DNA of 64,000 nucleotides from Roseinatronobacter thiooxidans. GTDB lineage: Bacteria; Pseudomonadota; Alphaproteobacteria; Rhodobacterales; Rhodobacteraceae. The stretch spans positions 1 through 64,000 of the forward strand of contig NZ_MEHT01000004.1 in NCBI RefSeq assembly GCF_001870675.1, written 5' to 3'. The translations under genes were made by a program, and so were the position numbers. The notes under the pieces are model-generated. The model worked only from the letters and a program-made list of their open reading frames with translations, was not told the DNA's origin and ran no database searches. Of the stretch, positions 8,706 through 18,154 are shown piece by piece (the first letter of the stretch is position 1; every line of letters begins with the position of its first letter).

Positions 8706-9059
8706 GCCCAGCTCAACCTTTATCTCAAATTCGTATCGCAAAATAATTTAACGTGAACGCTGTGTGGCCCCGCACTGAACACAACCAGCGACGATACCAG
8801 AGAATCTCTTTCAACTTCAGAAATAGTCCTAGTCCATTTTGCGCAACAGCGCCACGCCTACTGGTAAAAATCTCGGACAGAGACGGGTTTTCCACTGCGG
8901 CGGGGGTTTCACGCGTGCGCCCGTGTCGGAATTTTGTCCGAAATATAGACCAAAAACAGCTGAAGGGCACCCCTGCAAGGACGCACCTGACGCTATGAAG
9001 GCACTTTCTGAAACGCGCGAAAGATTAGCGCCCGTAGCAGCTGACGTCTGAAGGAAAAC
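8706..9059. other. Gene-free stretch between tRNA-Glu and the secretion operon
   Basis: This interval must hold the promoter of the minus-strand secretion operon. The 60 bases before the gene are AT-rich on the minus strand, but no hexamer pair with good spacing stood out. Short open frames here have no family features. I see no terminator with a T-run after the tRNA. Confidence 0.4.
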
Positions 9060-9134
9060 TGGCAGCCCGTAGGGGAATCGAACCCCTCTTTCCAGGTTGA
9101 AAACCTGGCGTCCTAACCGATAGACGAACGGGCC
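9060..9134 (-). tRNA. tRNA-Glu (TTC anticodon)
   Basis: The minus strand reads GGCCCGTTCGTCTA at the 5' end. The acceptor arm GGCCCGT pairs with ACGGGCT, the anticodon stem CCAGG/CCTGG encloses a loop with TTC, and the T-loop is GGTTCGATTCC. CCA is encoded in the DNA. The TTC anticodon reads GAA and GAG codons. Confidence 0.96.
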
Positions 9135-9222
9135 AGCTAGATTGAGAGCTACTTATTTAAAGCCACCAACCAGCGCAAGAGGGTATGCGCGCTTTTTTGC
9201 AATCGATCGCAGGATTATTGAC

Positions 9223-10983
9223 CTAGACCGCCGGGACCGCTGCATCATCCAGCCGCAACTGCACGCTGCGGCGCCCACCCCACTGGTTTATCTCGACTTT
9301 GCCAGCAAGATGCAGGCGCTTGCCTTGGGCGGCCGCAATCACAGGCCCCAACTCTGATTCGTATGCCCCGAAGGCCACAGCCTCCAGCATATTGCTTTGC
9401 CCATCTCCGAAGCGCAGCCGCAGATGCGTCTCGCCCATGCGCCGGATGGAATGTATCCGCATGTCAGGGAATGCGAAGCGCGGCGCGGGGGCTGAAGCCC
9501 CGAAGGGGCCAGCCGCCTCGATCTGCTCGATCAGCGCGACCGTCACGGCGCCGGGCATCAGCACATTGTCGATGCGCAGCTCGCGTGCGGCCCCTGCGGC
9601 CCCTGCCCCCTGCTGCGCCAGCAACTCGCCCAGCCGCGCCATTGCTTCATCGATCTGCGCGCGCGCCACTGTCAGGCCCGCGGCCATCTTATGGCCGCCC
9701 CCTTTCAGCAACAGCCCTTCGCGCACCAGCCTTTGCACTGCAGCGCCAAGATCGACCCCCGCAACCGAACGGCCCGAGCCTTTGCCCTCGTCTCCCTCCA
9801 GCGCGATCACGACAGAGGGCCGCGATGTGGCCTCTTTCAGCCGTGCCGCCGCAATGCCAATCACACCGGGGTGCCAGCCTTCGCCTGCGGCCCATGCCAG
9901 CGCGCCCTCGGTGCCGCGCGATTCGGCTTGGGCAAGCGCCTGTGCGCGCACGAAGGCTTCAATCTCGCGGCGTTCGGCATTCAGCAGCTCCAACCGCTCG
10001 GCCAGCGCCCCGGCCTGTGCGGGGTCATCGCAGGACAACAACCGCGCCCCCAGATCGGCGGCCCCGATGCGCCCGCCCGCATTCACTCTTGGGCCAAGCA
10101 CAAAGCCCAGGTGATAGGCCGTTGGCGCTGCCTCCAGCCGCGCAACATCGGCAAGCGCGCGCAGACCGACCCGATTGCGCGTGGCCATCACCCGCAAGCC
10201 CTGCCGCACAAAGGCCCTGTTCACCCCGATCAAGGGGGCGACATCCGCGACAGTCGCCAGCGCGACAAGATCCAGCAGCGACATCAGATCAGGCCCTGCG
10301 ACATGGCGCATGCGCAGCTGGCGGTTGGCTTCGACCAGCAACAGAAACACAACACCCGCCGCGCAAAGATGGCCCAGATCACCGCTTTCATCCTGCCGGT
10401 TCGGGTTCACAACGGCCAGCGCGGGCGGCAAGGTCTCTGCGCCCAGATGGTGGTCGATCACCACAACATCCGCGCCTTTTGCAGCTGCAATCGGCTCATG
10501 GCTGACGGTGCCACAATCGACACATACAATCAGATCATGGCTTTGCGCCAGCATCGCCATCGCGGCTGAATTCGGGCCGTAGCCTTCGTCGATCCGGTCA
10601 GGAATATACAGTGTCGCCTCGCGCCCAAGCGCGCGCAACCAGCAGATCAGCAGCGCCGCCGATGCGCCCCCGTCCACATCGTAATCCGCAAAGATTGCAA
10701 TCTTCTCGCGCCCATCCACCGCAGCCAGAACGCGCAAGGCGGCCATCTCCATGTCGCGCAAGCCACGCGGGTCGGGCAGCAGATCGCGCAGCGAAGGCGC
10801 AAGGTAGCTTTCTGCCCCCTCTGACGCCACGCCTGCACGCGCCAGAATCGTGCAGACCGCGCGCGGCAGGCCGGTTTGCTGCGCCATTGCATCTGTCAAA
10901 CGTTCCTGCATGGGGTCAGGCCCGCGCCAGCGCCGCCCCAGAACCGAGTGTTCAACCCCCAGAAACGCGGTTTCACTGTGCAT
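9223..10983 (-). CDS. recJ: Single-stranded-DNA-specific exonuclease RecJ
   Basis: This 586-residue 5'-3' single-strand exonuclease works in recombinational repair and mismatch excision. DHH-family motifs are clear: ADYDVDGGASAALL, CVDCG, and VVIDHHLGAE with the DHH triad. The DHHA1 part contains GGGHKMAAGLTV, and an OB-fold tail ends in QWGGRRSVQLRLDD. The length matches the family. It runs on the minus strand after glpX, separated by 158 bases containing one copy of the window's recurrent intergenic motif. Confidence 0.95.
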   Translation of the reverse strand: MHSETAFLGVEHSVLGRRWRGPDPMQERLTDAMAQQTGLPRAVCTILARAGVASEGAESYLAPSLRDLLPDPRGLRDMEMAALRVLAAVDGREKIAIFADYDVDGGASAALLICWLRALGREATLYIPDRIDEGYGPNSAAMAMLAQSHDLIVCVDCGTVSHEPIAAAKGADVVVIDHHLGAETLPPALAVVNPNRQDESGDLGHLCAAGVVFLLLVEANRQLRMRHVAGPDLMSLLDLVALATVADVAPLIGVNRAFVRQGLRVMATRNRVGLRALADVARLEAAPTAYHLGFVLGPRVNAGGRIGAADLGARLLSCDDPAQAGALAERLELLNAERREIEAFVRAQALAQAESRGTEGALAWAAGEGWHPGVIGIAAARLKEATSRPSVVIALEGDEGKGSGRSVAGVDLGAAVQRLVREGLLLKGGGHKMAAGLTVARAQIDEAMARLGELLAQQGAGAAGAARELRIDNVLMPGAVTVALIEQIEAAGPFGASAPAPRFAFPDMRIHSIRRMGETHLRLRFGDGQSNMLEAVAFGAYESELGPVIAAAQGKRLHLAGKVEINQWGGRRSVQLRLDDAAVPAV

Positions 10984-11061
10984 CCGACATGCCCCATCCC
11001 ATCACCAGTGCTGCACGGCACGCCACAGGCGCAAGGCTGCCTGCCGCGCGCACTCATCCAG

Positions 11062-11083
11062 CATTTTCTTGCCTTAAATACTC
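11062..11083 (+). repeat. Recurrent intergenic motif CATTTTCTTGC...AAATACTC, copy d
   Basis: This 22-base copy begins CATTTTCTTGC and ends AAATACTC. It lies between recJ and glpX (both on the minus strand). Three further copies are at 53111, 56016 (inverted) and 58690, all in short gaps directly after a gene. Confidence 0.7.
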
Positions 11084-11141
11084 AAAAAGGCAGGCCGCAA
11101 GCGCTGTGGCAGGATATTTTCTGCGCAAAGCCCCCCAGCAC

Positions 11142-12104
11142 TTACAAGGGTGTGCGGTAGCTCATGCGGCGCACGGACCCGGTTTTGGACCGCATCAACA
11201 GCGTATCTGTCGTCACCCAGCCCGGCTCGGTCTTGATTCCCCGCACGATCGACCCGTCCGTGACCCCGGTTGCCGCGAAGATCACATCACCCGTGATCAT
11301 CTCGTCGCGGGTATACACCTTGTCGAGGTCTTCAATACCTGCGCGCCTTGCACGGGCAATCTCGTCATCATTGCGAAATACCAGACGGCCATAAATCTGG
11401 CCACCCATGCATTTCAGGGCCGCCGCTGCCAGCACACCTTCTGGCGCGCCGCCCGAGCCCATATACATGTCGATGCCTGTAAGCTCTGTCTCTGCGCAAT
11501 GGATCACGCCCGCCACATCCCCATCCATGATCAGCCGGATCGCCGCCCCGGTCGAGCGCAGGTCCGTGATCATCGCGTCATGGCGCGGACGTTCCAGCAC
11601 ACAGACAGAAATATCCGACGGATCACAGCCTTTCGCCTTGGCCAATGCGCGCACGCGCTCGGATGGGGTCATGTCCATTGTCACTGTGTCAGGTGCAAAG
11701 CCCGGACCGATGGCCAGCTTGTCCATATAGACGTCAGGCGCATGCAGCATGGTGCCGCGCGGGGCCATCGCGATGACGGTCAGCGCGTTGGGGAAATCCT
11801 TGGCGGTCAGCGTGGTGCCTTCCAGCGGGTCCAGCGCGATGTCAACCTCGGGGCCGTTTCCATTGCCCACCTCTTCGCCGATATACAGCATCGGGGCCTC
11901 ATCGCGCTCGCCCTCGCCGATCACCACGCGCCCTTTGATGTCCAGCAGGTTCAGCTGGTTGCGCATTGCATCCACGGCCGCCTGATCGGCGGCTTTCTCG
12001 TCGCCCCGCCCCACCAACTTGGCCGAGGCCAGCGCGGCCGCCTCGGAGACGCGGGCAAGGCCAAGTGACAGCATACGGTCGTGAAATTCAGGTTGTGTGG
12101 TCAT
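11142..12104 (-). CDS. glpX: Class II fructose-1,6-bisphosphatase GlpX
   Basis: This 320-residue metal-dependent phosphatase converts fructose 1,6-bisphosphate to fructose 6-phosphate in gluconeogenesis, and possibly sedoheptulose bisphosphate as well. The metal and substrate motifs GEGERDEAPMLYIGEEVG and DPLEGTTLTA are present, with SGGAPEGVLAAAALKCMGG further on. The frame is open from 12164, but the ATG at 12104 (MTTQPEFHDRML) follows a GAGGG ribosome site and gives the standard family length. It lies downstream of hom, 114 bases away on the same strand. Confidence 0.95.
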   Translation of the reverse strand: MTTQPEFHDRMLSLGLARVSEAAALASAKLVGRGDEKAADQAAVDAMRNQLNLLDIKGRVVIGEGERDEAPMLYIGEEVGNGNGPEVDIALDPLEGTTLTAKDFPNALTVIAMAPRGTMLHAPDVYMDKLAIGPGFAPDTVTMDMTPSERVRALAKAKGCDPSDISVCVLERPRHDAMITDLRSTGAAIRLIMDGDVAGVIHCAETELTGIDMYMGSGGAPEGVLAAAALKCMGGQIYGRLVFRNDDEIARARRAGIEDLDKVYTRDEMITGDVIFAATGVTDGSIVRGIKTEPGWVTTDTLLMRSKTGSVRRMSYRTPL

Positions 12105-12218
12105 GGAACTATTCCCTCGGGTAATGATTTCCATCACGTCTAGCGGGTTGCAGGCACAGGACACAAGCCATTAGCGAACCGGCAGCGCTAACGGCGCGAT
12201 CTGCGCGGCAGATGGGAC

Positions 12219-13505
12219 TCAGTCTTCTTCAATCGCAAGGGCAACGGGTTCGCCCACCACAACGCCTGTTTTCATCGACAGGTCCACAGCATGGTCAATC
12301 GCATCTCGGGTGGTTTTATGGGTGATAATCAGCACAGGCGCGCGCGTGTCCTGATGGCCGTATTGGCGCATCCGGTTGATCGAAACGCCCGCATTGCCCA
12401 GGGCTTCGGCCACTTTGGCCAAAGCGCCGGGCTTGTCCATCAGGCCCATACGCAGATACCACGGCTTCGACCCCATTGCCTTGGCCGATACGGCCACGTC
12501 CAGCGTTGCCGCAGGTTGGCCGAAAACCGGCATGTGAAAGCCGCGCGCAATGTCGATCACATCGCCGATCACGGCGCTGGCGGTTGGCCCCTCGCCCGCA
12601 CCGGGGCCACGCAGGATGATCTGGTCAACCGCGTCGCCCTCGATCACGATCATATTCGTGCCGCCTTTCAGCTGCCCCAGCGGGCTGTCAGCCGGCACAA
12701 GGCAGGGCGTCATCGACTGCTCCAGCCCGCGCCCTGTCATCTGCGCCACGCCCAACAGCTTGATGCGCAGTCCCAGATCAGCAGCGGCGCGAATATCCTC
12801 GATCGAGATGCGCTGGATGCCTTCCAGTGCAATGGCGTCGAAATCGGGCCGGACACCAAAGGCGATGGCCGAGAGCAGGGTTAGCTTATGCGCCGCATCA
12901 ATCCCGCCCACATCCAGTGTGGGGTCCGCTTCAAGATAGCCCAGCTGGTTGGCTTCCTCGAACACTGTATCATAGGGCAGGCCCGCATCTTCCATCCGCG
13001 TCAGAATATAGTTGCAGGTGCCGTTCATCACACCCTTGATGCGGGTGATCCGGTTGCCTGCTAGCCCTTCTGCCAGCGATTTGATAACCGGAATCCCCCC
13101 CGCGACCGCCGCTTCATAGCGCAAGGACACGCCCTGCGCCTCGGCGGCTTCGGCCAGGGCCTGCCCGTGAATTGCCAAAAGCGCCTTATTGGCGCTGACA
13201 ACATGCTTGCCCGCTGCGATTGCGGCTTCGGTCAGGGCTTTAGCGGGGCCATTCTCGCCGCCCATCAACTCGACCACCACATCAATATCGGGGCGGCGCG
13301 CAAGGGCGACAGGGTCATCTTCCCATGCATAGCCAGAAATATCGACCCCGCGGTTGCGGGTGCGAGAGCGCGCGCAGACCGCCACAATCTCGACCGCGCG
13401 GCCTGCGCGGCGCGCCAGCAGATCGCCATTGGTTTGCACAATCTTGATCAATCCGGTGCCAACAGTGCCAAGCCCTGCAATTCCAAGGCGCAAAGGGGTG
13501 GTCAT
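12219..13505 (-). CDS. hom: Homoserine dehydrogenase
   Basis: This 428-residue enzyme reduces aspartate semialdehyde to homoserine on the way to threonine and methionine. The nucleotide-binding loop is GIAGLGTVGTGL, the catalytic core includes NKALLAIHG, AAVAGGIPVIKSL and GVMNGTCNYILTRM, and a C-terminal ACT domain (MDKPGALAKVAEALGNAGVS) suggests feedback control by threonine. It is the monofunctional long form, not fused to aspartokinase. Confidence 0.96.
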   Translation of the reverse strand: MTTPLRLGIAGLGTVGTGLIKIVQTNGDLLARRAGRAVEIVAVCARSRTRNRGVDISGYAWEDDPVALARRPDIDVVVELMGGENGPAKALTEAAIAAGKHVVSANKALLAIHGQALAEAAEAQGVSLRYEAAVAGGIPVIKSLAEGLAGNRITRIKGVMNGTCNYILTRMEDAGLPYDTVFEEANQLGYLEADPTLDVGGIDAAHKLTLLSAIAFGVRPDFDAIALEGIQRISIEDIRAAADLGLRIKLLGVAQMTGRGLEQSMTPCLVPADSPLGQLKGGTNMIVIEGDAVDQIILRGPGAGEGPTASAVIGDVIDIARGFHMPVFGQPAATLDVAVSAKAMGSKPWYLRMGLMDKPGALAKVAEALGNAGVSINRMRQYGHQDTRAPVLIITHKTTRDAIDHAVDLSMKTGVVVGEPVALAIEED

Positions 13506-13594
13506 GGCAAAGGCTCCGTCTGTGAACTGGGTGTTGGCGCTCTGTTAGCGGCTTGAGGGCTGGCTTGCAATGCGGCCTGTCGGCTGCGCGGGCC

Positions 13595-14395
13595 TCAGCG
13601 TGTCAGCGCGGTGATTTCGCGCAACAGGACAGCGCGCGAAATCTCGCCCACATGCACATGGGCCAGCATGCCATCCGCCCCCAGAAACAGCGTCACCGGC
13701 AGGCCGATCGTGCCGTAATGGCGCGCCAATGCACCTGCGGGGTCAAGCGCCATATGGGTTGGGCTTATGCCCGCATTGTTCAGATGCGCGGCAACAGTTG
13801 ACAGCGCCTCGCCCTGACTGGCCAACAGAAAGGTCACACCCCTGGTCTGTGCCGCCACATCGGCCAGCATCGGCAATTCGCGGCGGCAGGGCGGGCACCA
13901 TGTCGCCCATAGGTTAATCACCATGGGCTGCAATGGCGCATCCGCAAAGGCGAATTCGGCCCCCGAGACCATCGCCAATGTCAGATCAGGCGCAGCAGTT
14001 TCGGGACGCGCGCCTATATCCAGCGTCAAAGCGAACCACAGCACACCACCCACCCACAGCGCCCCGAACGCAGGCACGAAGGACAAACCACGCTGCCACG
14101 CAACAGCCGTCACCACCCCCACACCCAACGCCGCCCCCAGCGGTGAGAACCCGCCTTGCCATATGGCGACAACCAGCCACGGCTCTGCCAGAAAAACTTG
14201 GGGGAATTGCACAACATGGCCCAGCCGCGCGCCGATGAACCCCCACAGAACCGCCTGCCCTGCCCAAGTGCCAATCGCGGGCTGGCGCGAGACGCGCGCG
14301 ATCACTTCGGCCACCAGCACAAAGGCCAGCACGCTGACAATCGCTGCAAAACGGTCCCAGCCCAGAACGAGCGGGCCAAGTTGAATGGCGTTCAT
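13595..14395 (-). CDS. Membrane-anchored TlpA-like thiol:disulfide protein with an Lgt-like N-terminus
   Basis: The first roughly 120 of 266 residues carry four or five membrane helices laid out like the start of prolipoprotein diacylglyceryl transferase (MNAIQLGPLVLGWDRFAAIV; WGFIGARLGHVVQF), but the remaining Lgt catalytic parts are absent. The C-terminal half is a thioredoxin fold of TlpA/ResA type with the active site WATWCPPCRRELPM, cis-Pro segment IGLPVTLFL, and probably periplasmic orientation. It may reduce periplasmic disulfides, for instance in cytochrome c maturation. The ATG at 14395 is preferred over an upstream start at 14443. The gene stands alone between hom and the BASS transporter. 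Confidence 0.82.
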   Translation of the reverse strand: MNAIQLGPLVLGWDRFAAIVSVLAFVLVAEVIARVSRQPAIGTWAGQAVLWGFIGARLGHVVQFPQVFLAEPWLVVAIWQGGFSPLGAALGVGVVTAVAWQRGLSFVPAFGALWVGGVLWFALTLDIGARPETAAPDLTLAMVSGAEFAFADAPLQPMVINLWATWCPPCRRELPMLADVAAQTRGVTFLLASQGEALSTVAAHLNNAGISPTHMALDPAGALARHYGTIGLPVTLFLGADGMLAHVHVGEISRAVLLREITALTR

Positions 14396-14493
14396 ATGCC
14401 CCCCTGACGCGGTGGCCCGCTTATCGCTGGCGCGCGCGCCCATGTCCAGAGTGCGGCCTTGCAGCTATGCGCGATGCAAGGCCGCGATGCAGG

Positions 14494-15399
14494 TCAGGGT
14501 GCAGTGCCCAGTTTGGCCGCGTCGCGGGCCAAAGCCTCGCGCGTGGCGTTGCGGCGATACCACAGCGTGATGACTGTGGACGACAACACGATGAACAGCG
14601 AATACAGAATCGGGATCAGCAACACCTCTTGCTGCATCGCTGCGCTGAAACTCAGCGTGATGACCAGCACCGCAAGCGGCCCGTTCTGAATGCCGGTTTC
14701 AAGGCTGATCGTGCGCGATCGGCTGGTATCCTGCCCCAACCCGCGCGCGACCCAATAGCCGAACAACATGCCAATCAGGCCGATGCTGCTGGTCGCGGCA
14801 TAAACATGCGCGGGCGTTTCCAGCAGCAAAAGGTAGTTACGCGGCACCCATGTTGCAATCAGGAACACGATCACCGCCACCCCCATGAAAGAGCCGATCA
14901 ATTCGACCGTTGCGCCCACATTGGGGTTCAGCTTGCGCAGCACCATGCCCAAAGCCGTGGGCACCAGCAGCACGACAAGAATTTGCGCCACATTGCTTGC
15001 CGGAATGGCATAGTCACCCGACACACCGGCAAGTCCGCCATAGAAAGACAACAGCACCGGCACCATGAGCACAGCGGCCAGTGTTGAAACTGTCGTCATC
15101 ATGATTGACAGCGCCAGAACACCCTTGCTGAAATAGGCAAATATGTTCGAGGTGGTCCCCCCCGGCATACAAGCGATCAGCAACAGCCCCACCACCAGCG
15201 CAGGCGGCAAGCCCAGCGCCACGGCCAAAAGAAAGCCCAGAAACGGCATGACCGCAAACTGGCTGAGCAGCCCCACCAGAATGCCCTTGGGCTTGCGAAA
15301 GGCGATCAGGAAATCGCGCGGGGTCATGCTTGCGCCCATGCCCAGCATGATGACCATCATCATCACGCCCAAAAGTGTGGTTTCAAGTTCTGTCAGCAT
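14494..15399 (-). CDS. Bile acid:sodium symporter (BASS) family transporter
   Basis: This 301-residue protein has nine or ten hydrophobic segments. Family features are MTPRDFLIAFRKPKG in the second loop, LIACMPGGTTSNIFAYFSKG, and the ETGIQNGPLAVLV crossover segment. It is a sodium-coupled organic-anion carrier; the substrate is unknown. It starts three bases after the acyl-CoA ligase stop, so the two are co-transcribed, which hints at a carboxylate or 2-oxoacid substrate, but this is only a contextual guess. Confidence 0.9.
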   Translation of the reverse strand: MLTELETTLLGVMMMVIMLGMGASMTPRDFLIAFRKPKGILVGLLSQFAVMPFLGFLLAVALGLPPALVVGLLLIACMPGGTTSNIFAYFSKGVLALSIMMTTVSTLAAVLMVPVLLSFYGGLAGVSGDYAIPASNVAQILVVLLVPTALGMVLRKLNPNVGATVELIGSFMGVAVIVFLIATWVPRNYLLLLETPAHVYAATSSIGLIGMLFGYWVARGLGQDTSRSRTISLETGIQNGPLAVLVITLSFSAAMQQEVLLIPILYSLFIVLSSTVITLWYRRNATREALARDAAKLGTAP

Positions 15400-15402
15400 G
15401 GC

Positions 15403-17130
15403 TCAGACCTTTCCGGCGGCTTCGGCGCGTGCCTCTGCCTTGAGGTTCTTGCGAAGGATTTTCCCGATGGGCGATTTTGGCAACTCGTCACGCACCACCA
15501 CCGAGCGCGGCACCTTGTAGGCTGCCAGATATTTGCGGCAATGCGCGATCACCGCCTCTTTGCTAAGCGTGTCGGGCACGTCGGGGTTCTGGACGACATA
15601 GGCGCGCACTGCCTCGCCTGTGGAGGTGTCGGGCACGCCGATCACTGCCGCCTCAAGCACGGCATCAAGTTTGGACAGACAATCTTCAATCTCGTTGGGG
15701 TAGACGTTGAAGCCGGACACAAGAACAAGATCTTTCTTGCGGTCCACAATGGTCAGAAAGCCGTCTTCATCCATGACCGCCACATCGCCTGTGAACAGCC
15801 ACCCGTTCTGAAGCGTTTTGGCCGTATCGTCGGGGCGGTTCCAATAGCCGCGCATGACCTGCGGCCCCTTGACCAGCAATTCACCCGGTTTGCCCTGCGC
15901 GACCGGCTCGGCTGCGTCATCGACCAGCACCACATCGGTGCCCGGCACCGGCACCCCGATCGAGCCTGCGCGCACCGGCTGGTCCAGCGGGTTGAAACTG
16001 ACCAGCGGCGCGGTTTCGGTCAGCCCGTAACCTTCGGCCACCCGCGTGCCCGTGACAGCCTGCCAGCGTTCGGCCACCGCCTGATGCAGCGCAGTGCCCC
16101 CCGCAATCGCGGCTTTCAGTGTTTTGGGCGGATAGGCTGCGAACCATTCTTCATTCATCAGCCCGTTGAACAGGGTGTTGACGCCAGTGATCCATGTCAC
16201 CGGATAATTTTCCAGCGCGCGCTGGATGTTTTGCACAGGGCGCGGCGATGGCACCAGAATATTGCGCGCGCCCAGATCGAAAAAGGTCATCAGATTCGCG
16301 GTGAAGGCGAAGATGTGATACAGCGGCAGCGCTGTCAGCACACAATCCGCACCAGACATATGCCGCCCGCCCATGATCTTGACCTGTGCAAGATTGGCCA
16401 GAATATTGCCATGTGTCAGCATCGCGCCCTTGGCCACGCCTGTGGTCCCGCCGGTATATTGCAGCAGCGCCAGATCATCGCGGAGCAAGCTGTCCCAGTC
16501 ACCCACCTTTTCTGCACCCCGCCCGATGCGCAGCGCCTCGCGCAGGCGCAGCACCGGCACGGCCAGCGCCGGCACTGGCGGCAAGGTGCGCGACCAGAAT
16601 TTCTGCACCCCGCGCACAATGGTTTCGGGGATGCGGGGAAAGAACTCTGGCACGCCTGCAAGCACCACATGGCGGATACCTGTATGGGCGATCACCTCTT
16701 CCAGCTTGTCGGCGAACATATCGCTGATGACCAGCACCTCGGCGCCCGAATCCTTGAACTGGTGCACCATCTCGGACGGGGTATATAGCGGGTTGGTGTT
16801 GACCAAAACGCAGCCTGCCTTGAACACGCCAAAAGCCGCGACCGGATAGGCCAGCCCGTTGGGCAGTTGCACCGCCACCCGGGCGCCCGGTTCAAGGTTG
16901 CAATGGTGGCGCAGGAAGGATGCGAAATCATCCGACATCTCGCCCACCTGCCGATATGTCAGCGTGCCGTTCATCCCATTCGGCACAACACAGGTGAATG
17001 CGCGGCGCTGTGCATGGGTGGTGCAGGTCTGGTCGATCAGATGCGCCAGCGAGGCATGCTCTGGCGCTGGCAATTCGGGCGAAATATCGGTGCTATACGC
17101 CGCCAACCACGGGCGGTTCACTACTGTCAT
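15403..17130 (-). CDS. fadD: Long-chain acyl-CoA ligase (FadD-like)
   Basis: This 575-residue AMP-forming ligase activates fatty acids to acyl-CoA. Adenylation motifs are seen: LLQYTGGTTGVAKGAML (P-loop), EGYGLTETAPLVSFN, and GWLFTGDVAVMDEDGFLTIVDRKKD, with the catalytic lysine region SPIGKILRKNL at the end. Length and motifs fit FadD. It is translated just ahead of the BASS transporter on the same strand. Confidence 0.92.
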   Translation of the reverse strand: MTVVNRPWLAAYSTDISPELPAPEHASLAHLIDQTCTTHAQRRAFTCVVPNGMNGTLTYRQVGEMSDDFASFLRHHCNLEPGARVAVQLPNGLAYPVAAFGVFKAGCVLVNTNPLYTPSEMVHQFKDSGAEVLVISDMFADKLEEVIAHTGIRHVVLAGVPEFFPRIPETIVRGVQKFWSRTLPPVPALAVPVLRLREALRIGRGAEKVGDWDSLLRDDLALLQYTGGTTGVAKGAMLTHGNILANLAQVKIMGGRHMSGADCVLTALPLYHIFAFTANLMTFFDLGARNILVPSPRPVQNIQRALENYPVTWITGVNTLFNGLMNEEWFAAYPPKTLKAAIAGGTALHQAVAERWQAVTGTRVAEGYGLTETAPLVSFNPLDQPVRAGSIGVPVPGTDVVLVDDAAEPVAQGKPGELLVKGPQVMRGYWNRPDDTAKTLQNGWLFTGDVAVMDEDGFLTIVDRKKDLVLVSGFNVYPNEIEDCLSKLDAVLEAAVIGVPDTSTGEAVRAYVVQNPDVPDTLSKEAVIAHCRKYLAAYKVPRSVVVRDELPKSPIGKILRKNLKAEARAEAAGKV

Positions 17131-17272
17131 GGTTACAAATCCCCTCCCGCCCGCATATGCTGCGAGCCTCCTGCCGTTACTTTTCCCCAGAGTGTCGCAT
17201 CAGGCAAGAGTTGACGTGGCGCACCCGGTTTTATTTCCCTACGTCACACGCAGGAAGTCACGCCATTTCGTG

Positions 17273-18016
17273 CTATAGCGCCGCTATCAGGCTGCGCAAT
17301 TGGGCAACTGTCGTCTTGGCGGGCAGTGTTGGCCGGTATTCCAGCCCCACCACGCGAATGCCTGCATCCCGCGCGCAGCGCAGCAGCGCGGGCAGTTCCG
17401 GCATCTGGTCGGGCACAGGATCACCCCGATCCTGAATGCGGGCAAGCTGCATATGCCCGATATACGGGGCAAGGCGCTCCAGATGCGCCAAGGCGGCGGC
17501 GACACCTTCCATCGTGGCGATATGATACCAATCGAACATCAGTTTCAGGCGCGGGTGGGCAAGCTGGGCCAAAATCGCTTCGGCTTGGGCAAGGCTGCCC
17601 AGATGGTAGCCGGGCATGGCCTGCGGGCAGATCGGCTCGATCAGGATGGGGCATTGCGTCTGCGCCAAGGCACGCGTGAGTGCGGCAAGATACACTTCTG
17701 GCTGCCCGCCAATCCCTGCGGTGATATGAATAGCCCCCGCCCCAAGGGCCGTGGCGGCCGCAATCGCTGCATCAAGGTCGCCCGCGAATTCAGCCTGCGA
17801 CAGGGCCGCGCGCCCTAGTGTCGCGCCCATATGGGTGTTCAGCGCAATGACCCCCAAGCCTGTTTGCGCCAAGGCCTGCAACACCGGCCCCTGCGGGGTC
17901 GATTGGGGCTGGTCATGGAATTCGACCGCATCAAACCCCGCCTGATGCGCCGCATGAATGCGCGCGGCCAGCGGCAGGTCGGAAAACAAAAACCCCAGAT
18001 TTGCTGATAATTTCAT
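17273..18016 (-). CDS. hyi: Hydroxypyruvate isomerase-like TIM-barrel protein
   Basis: This 247-residue xylose-isomerase-like TIM barrel starts MKLSANLGFLFSDLP, as Hyi and OtnI proteins do. Metal and substrate residues are in PILIEPICPQAMPGYHLG, LKLMFDWYHIATMEG, HMQLARIQDRGDP and VVGLEYRPT. Hyi interconverts hydroxypyruvate and tartronate semialdehyde in glyoxylate metabolism. The ATG at 18016 fits the family start better than the frame opening at 18064. It is transcribed divergently from speA. OtnI (2-oxo-tetronate isomerase) is an alternative that sequence alone cannot exclude. Confidence 0.82.
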   Translation of the reverse strand: MKLSANLGFLFSDLPLAARIHAAHQAGFDAVEFHDQPQSTPQGPVLQALAQTGLGVIALNTHMGATLGRAALSQAEFAGDLDAAIAAATALGAGAIHITAGIGGQPEVYLAALTRALAQTQCPILIEPICPQAMPGYHLGSLAQAEAILAQLAHPRLKLMFDWYHIATMEGVAAALAHLERLAPYIGHMQLARIQDRGDPVPDQMPELPALLRCARDAGIRVVGLEYRPTLPAKTTVAQLRSLIAAL

Positions 18017-18154
18017 GATGTTGTCACATGTTGCACGATAGCCCTGCATAGCGGCTCCGCGCAAAACAAGGAACTCAACAGTTTTCCTTGCGTTTGTTTT
18101 GTGGATTTCATAATCGGGCGCTTCATGTCATGGGGTCAATATTGGGGGTACCAC

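Noticed and set aside
10984-11160. Small plus-strand gene between recJ and glpX
   Set aside because: The open frame there is antisense to recJ for most of its length, has no ribosome site and the non-overlapping part is explained by the recurrent motif.
15541-16788. 415-codon plus-strand frame opposite the acyl-CoA ligase
   Set aside because: The ligase on the minus strand has all adenylation motifs; the plus-strand frame is a composition shadow.
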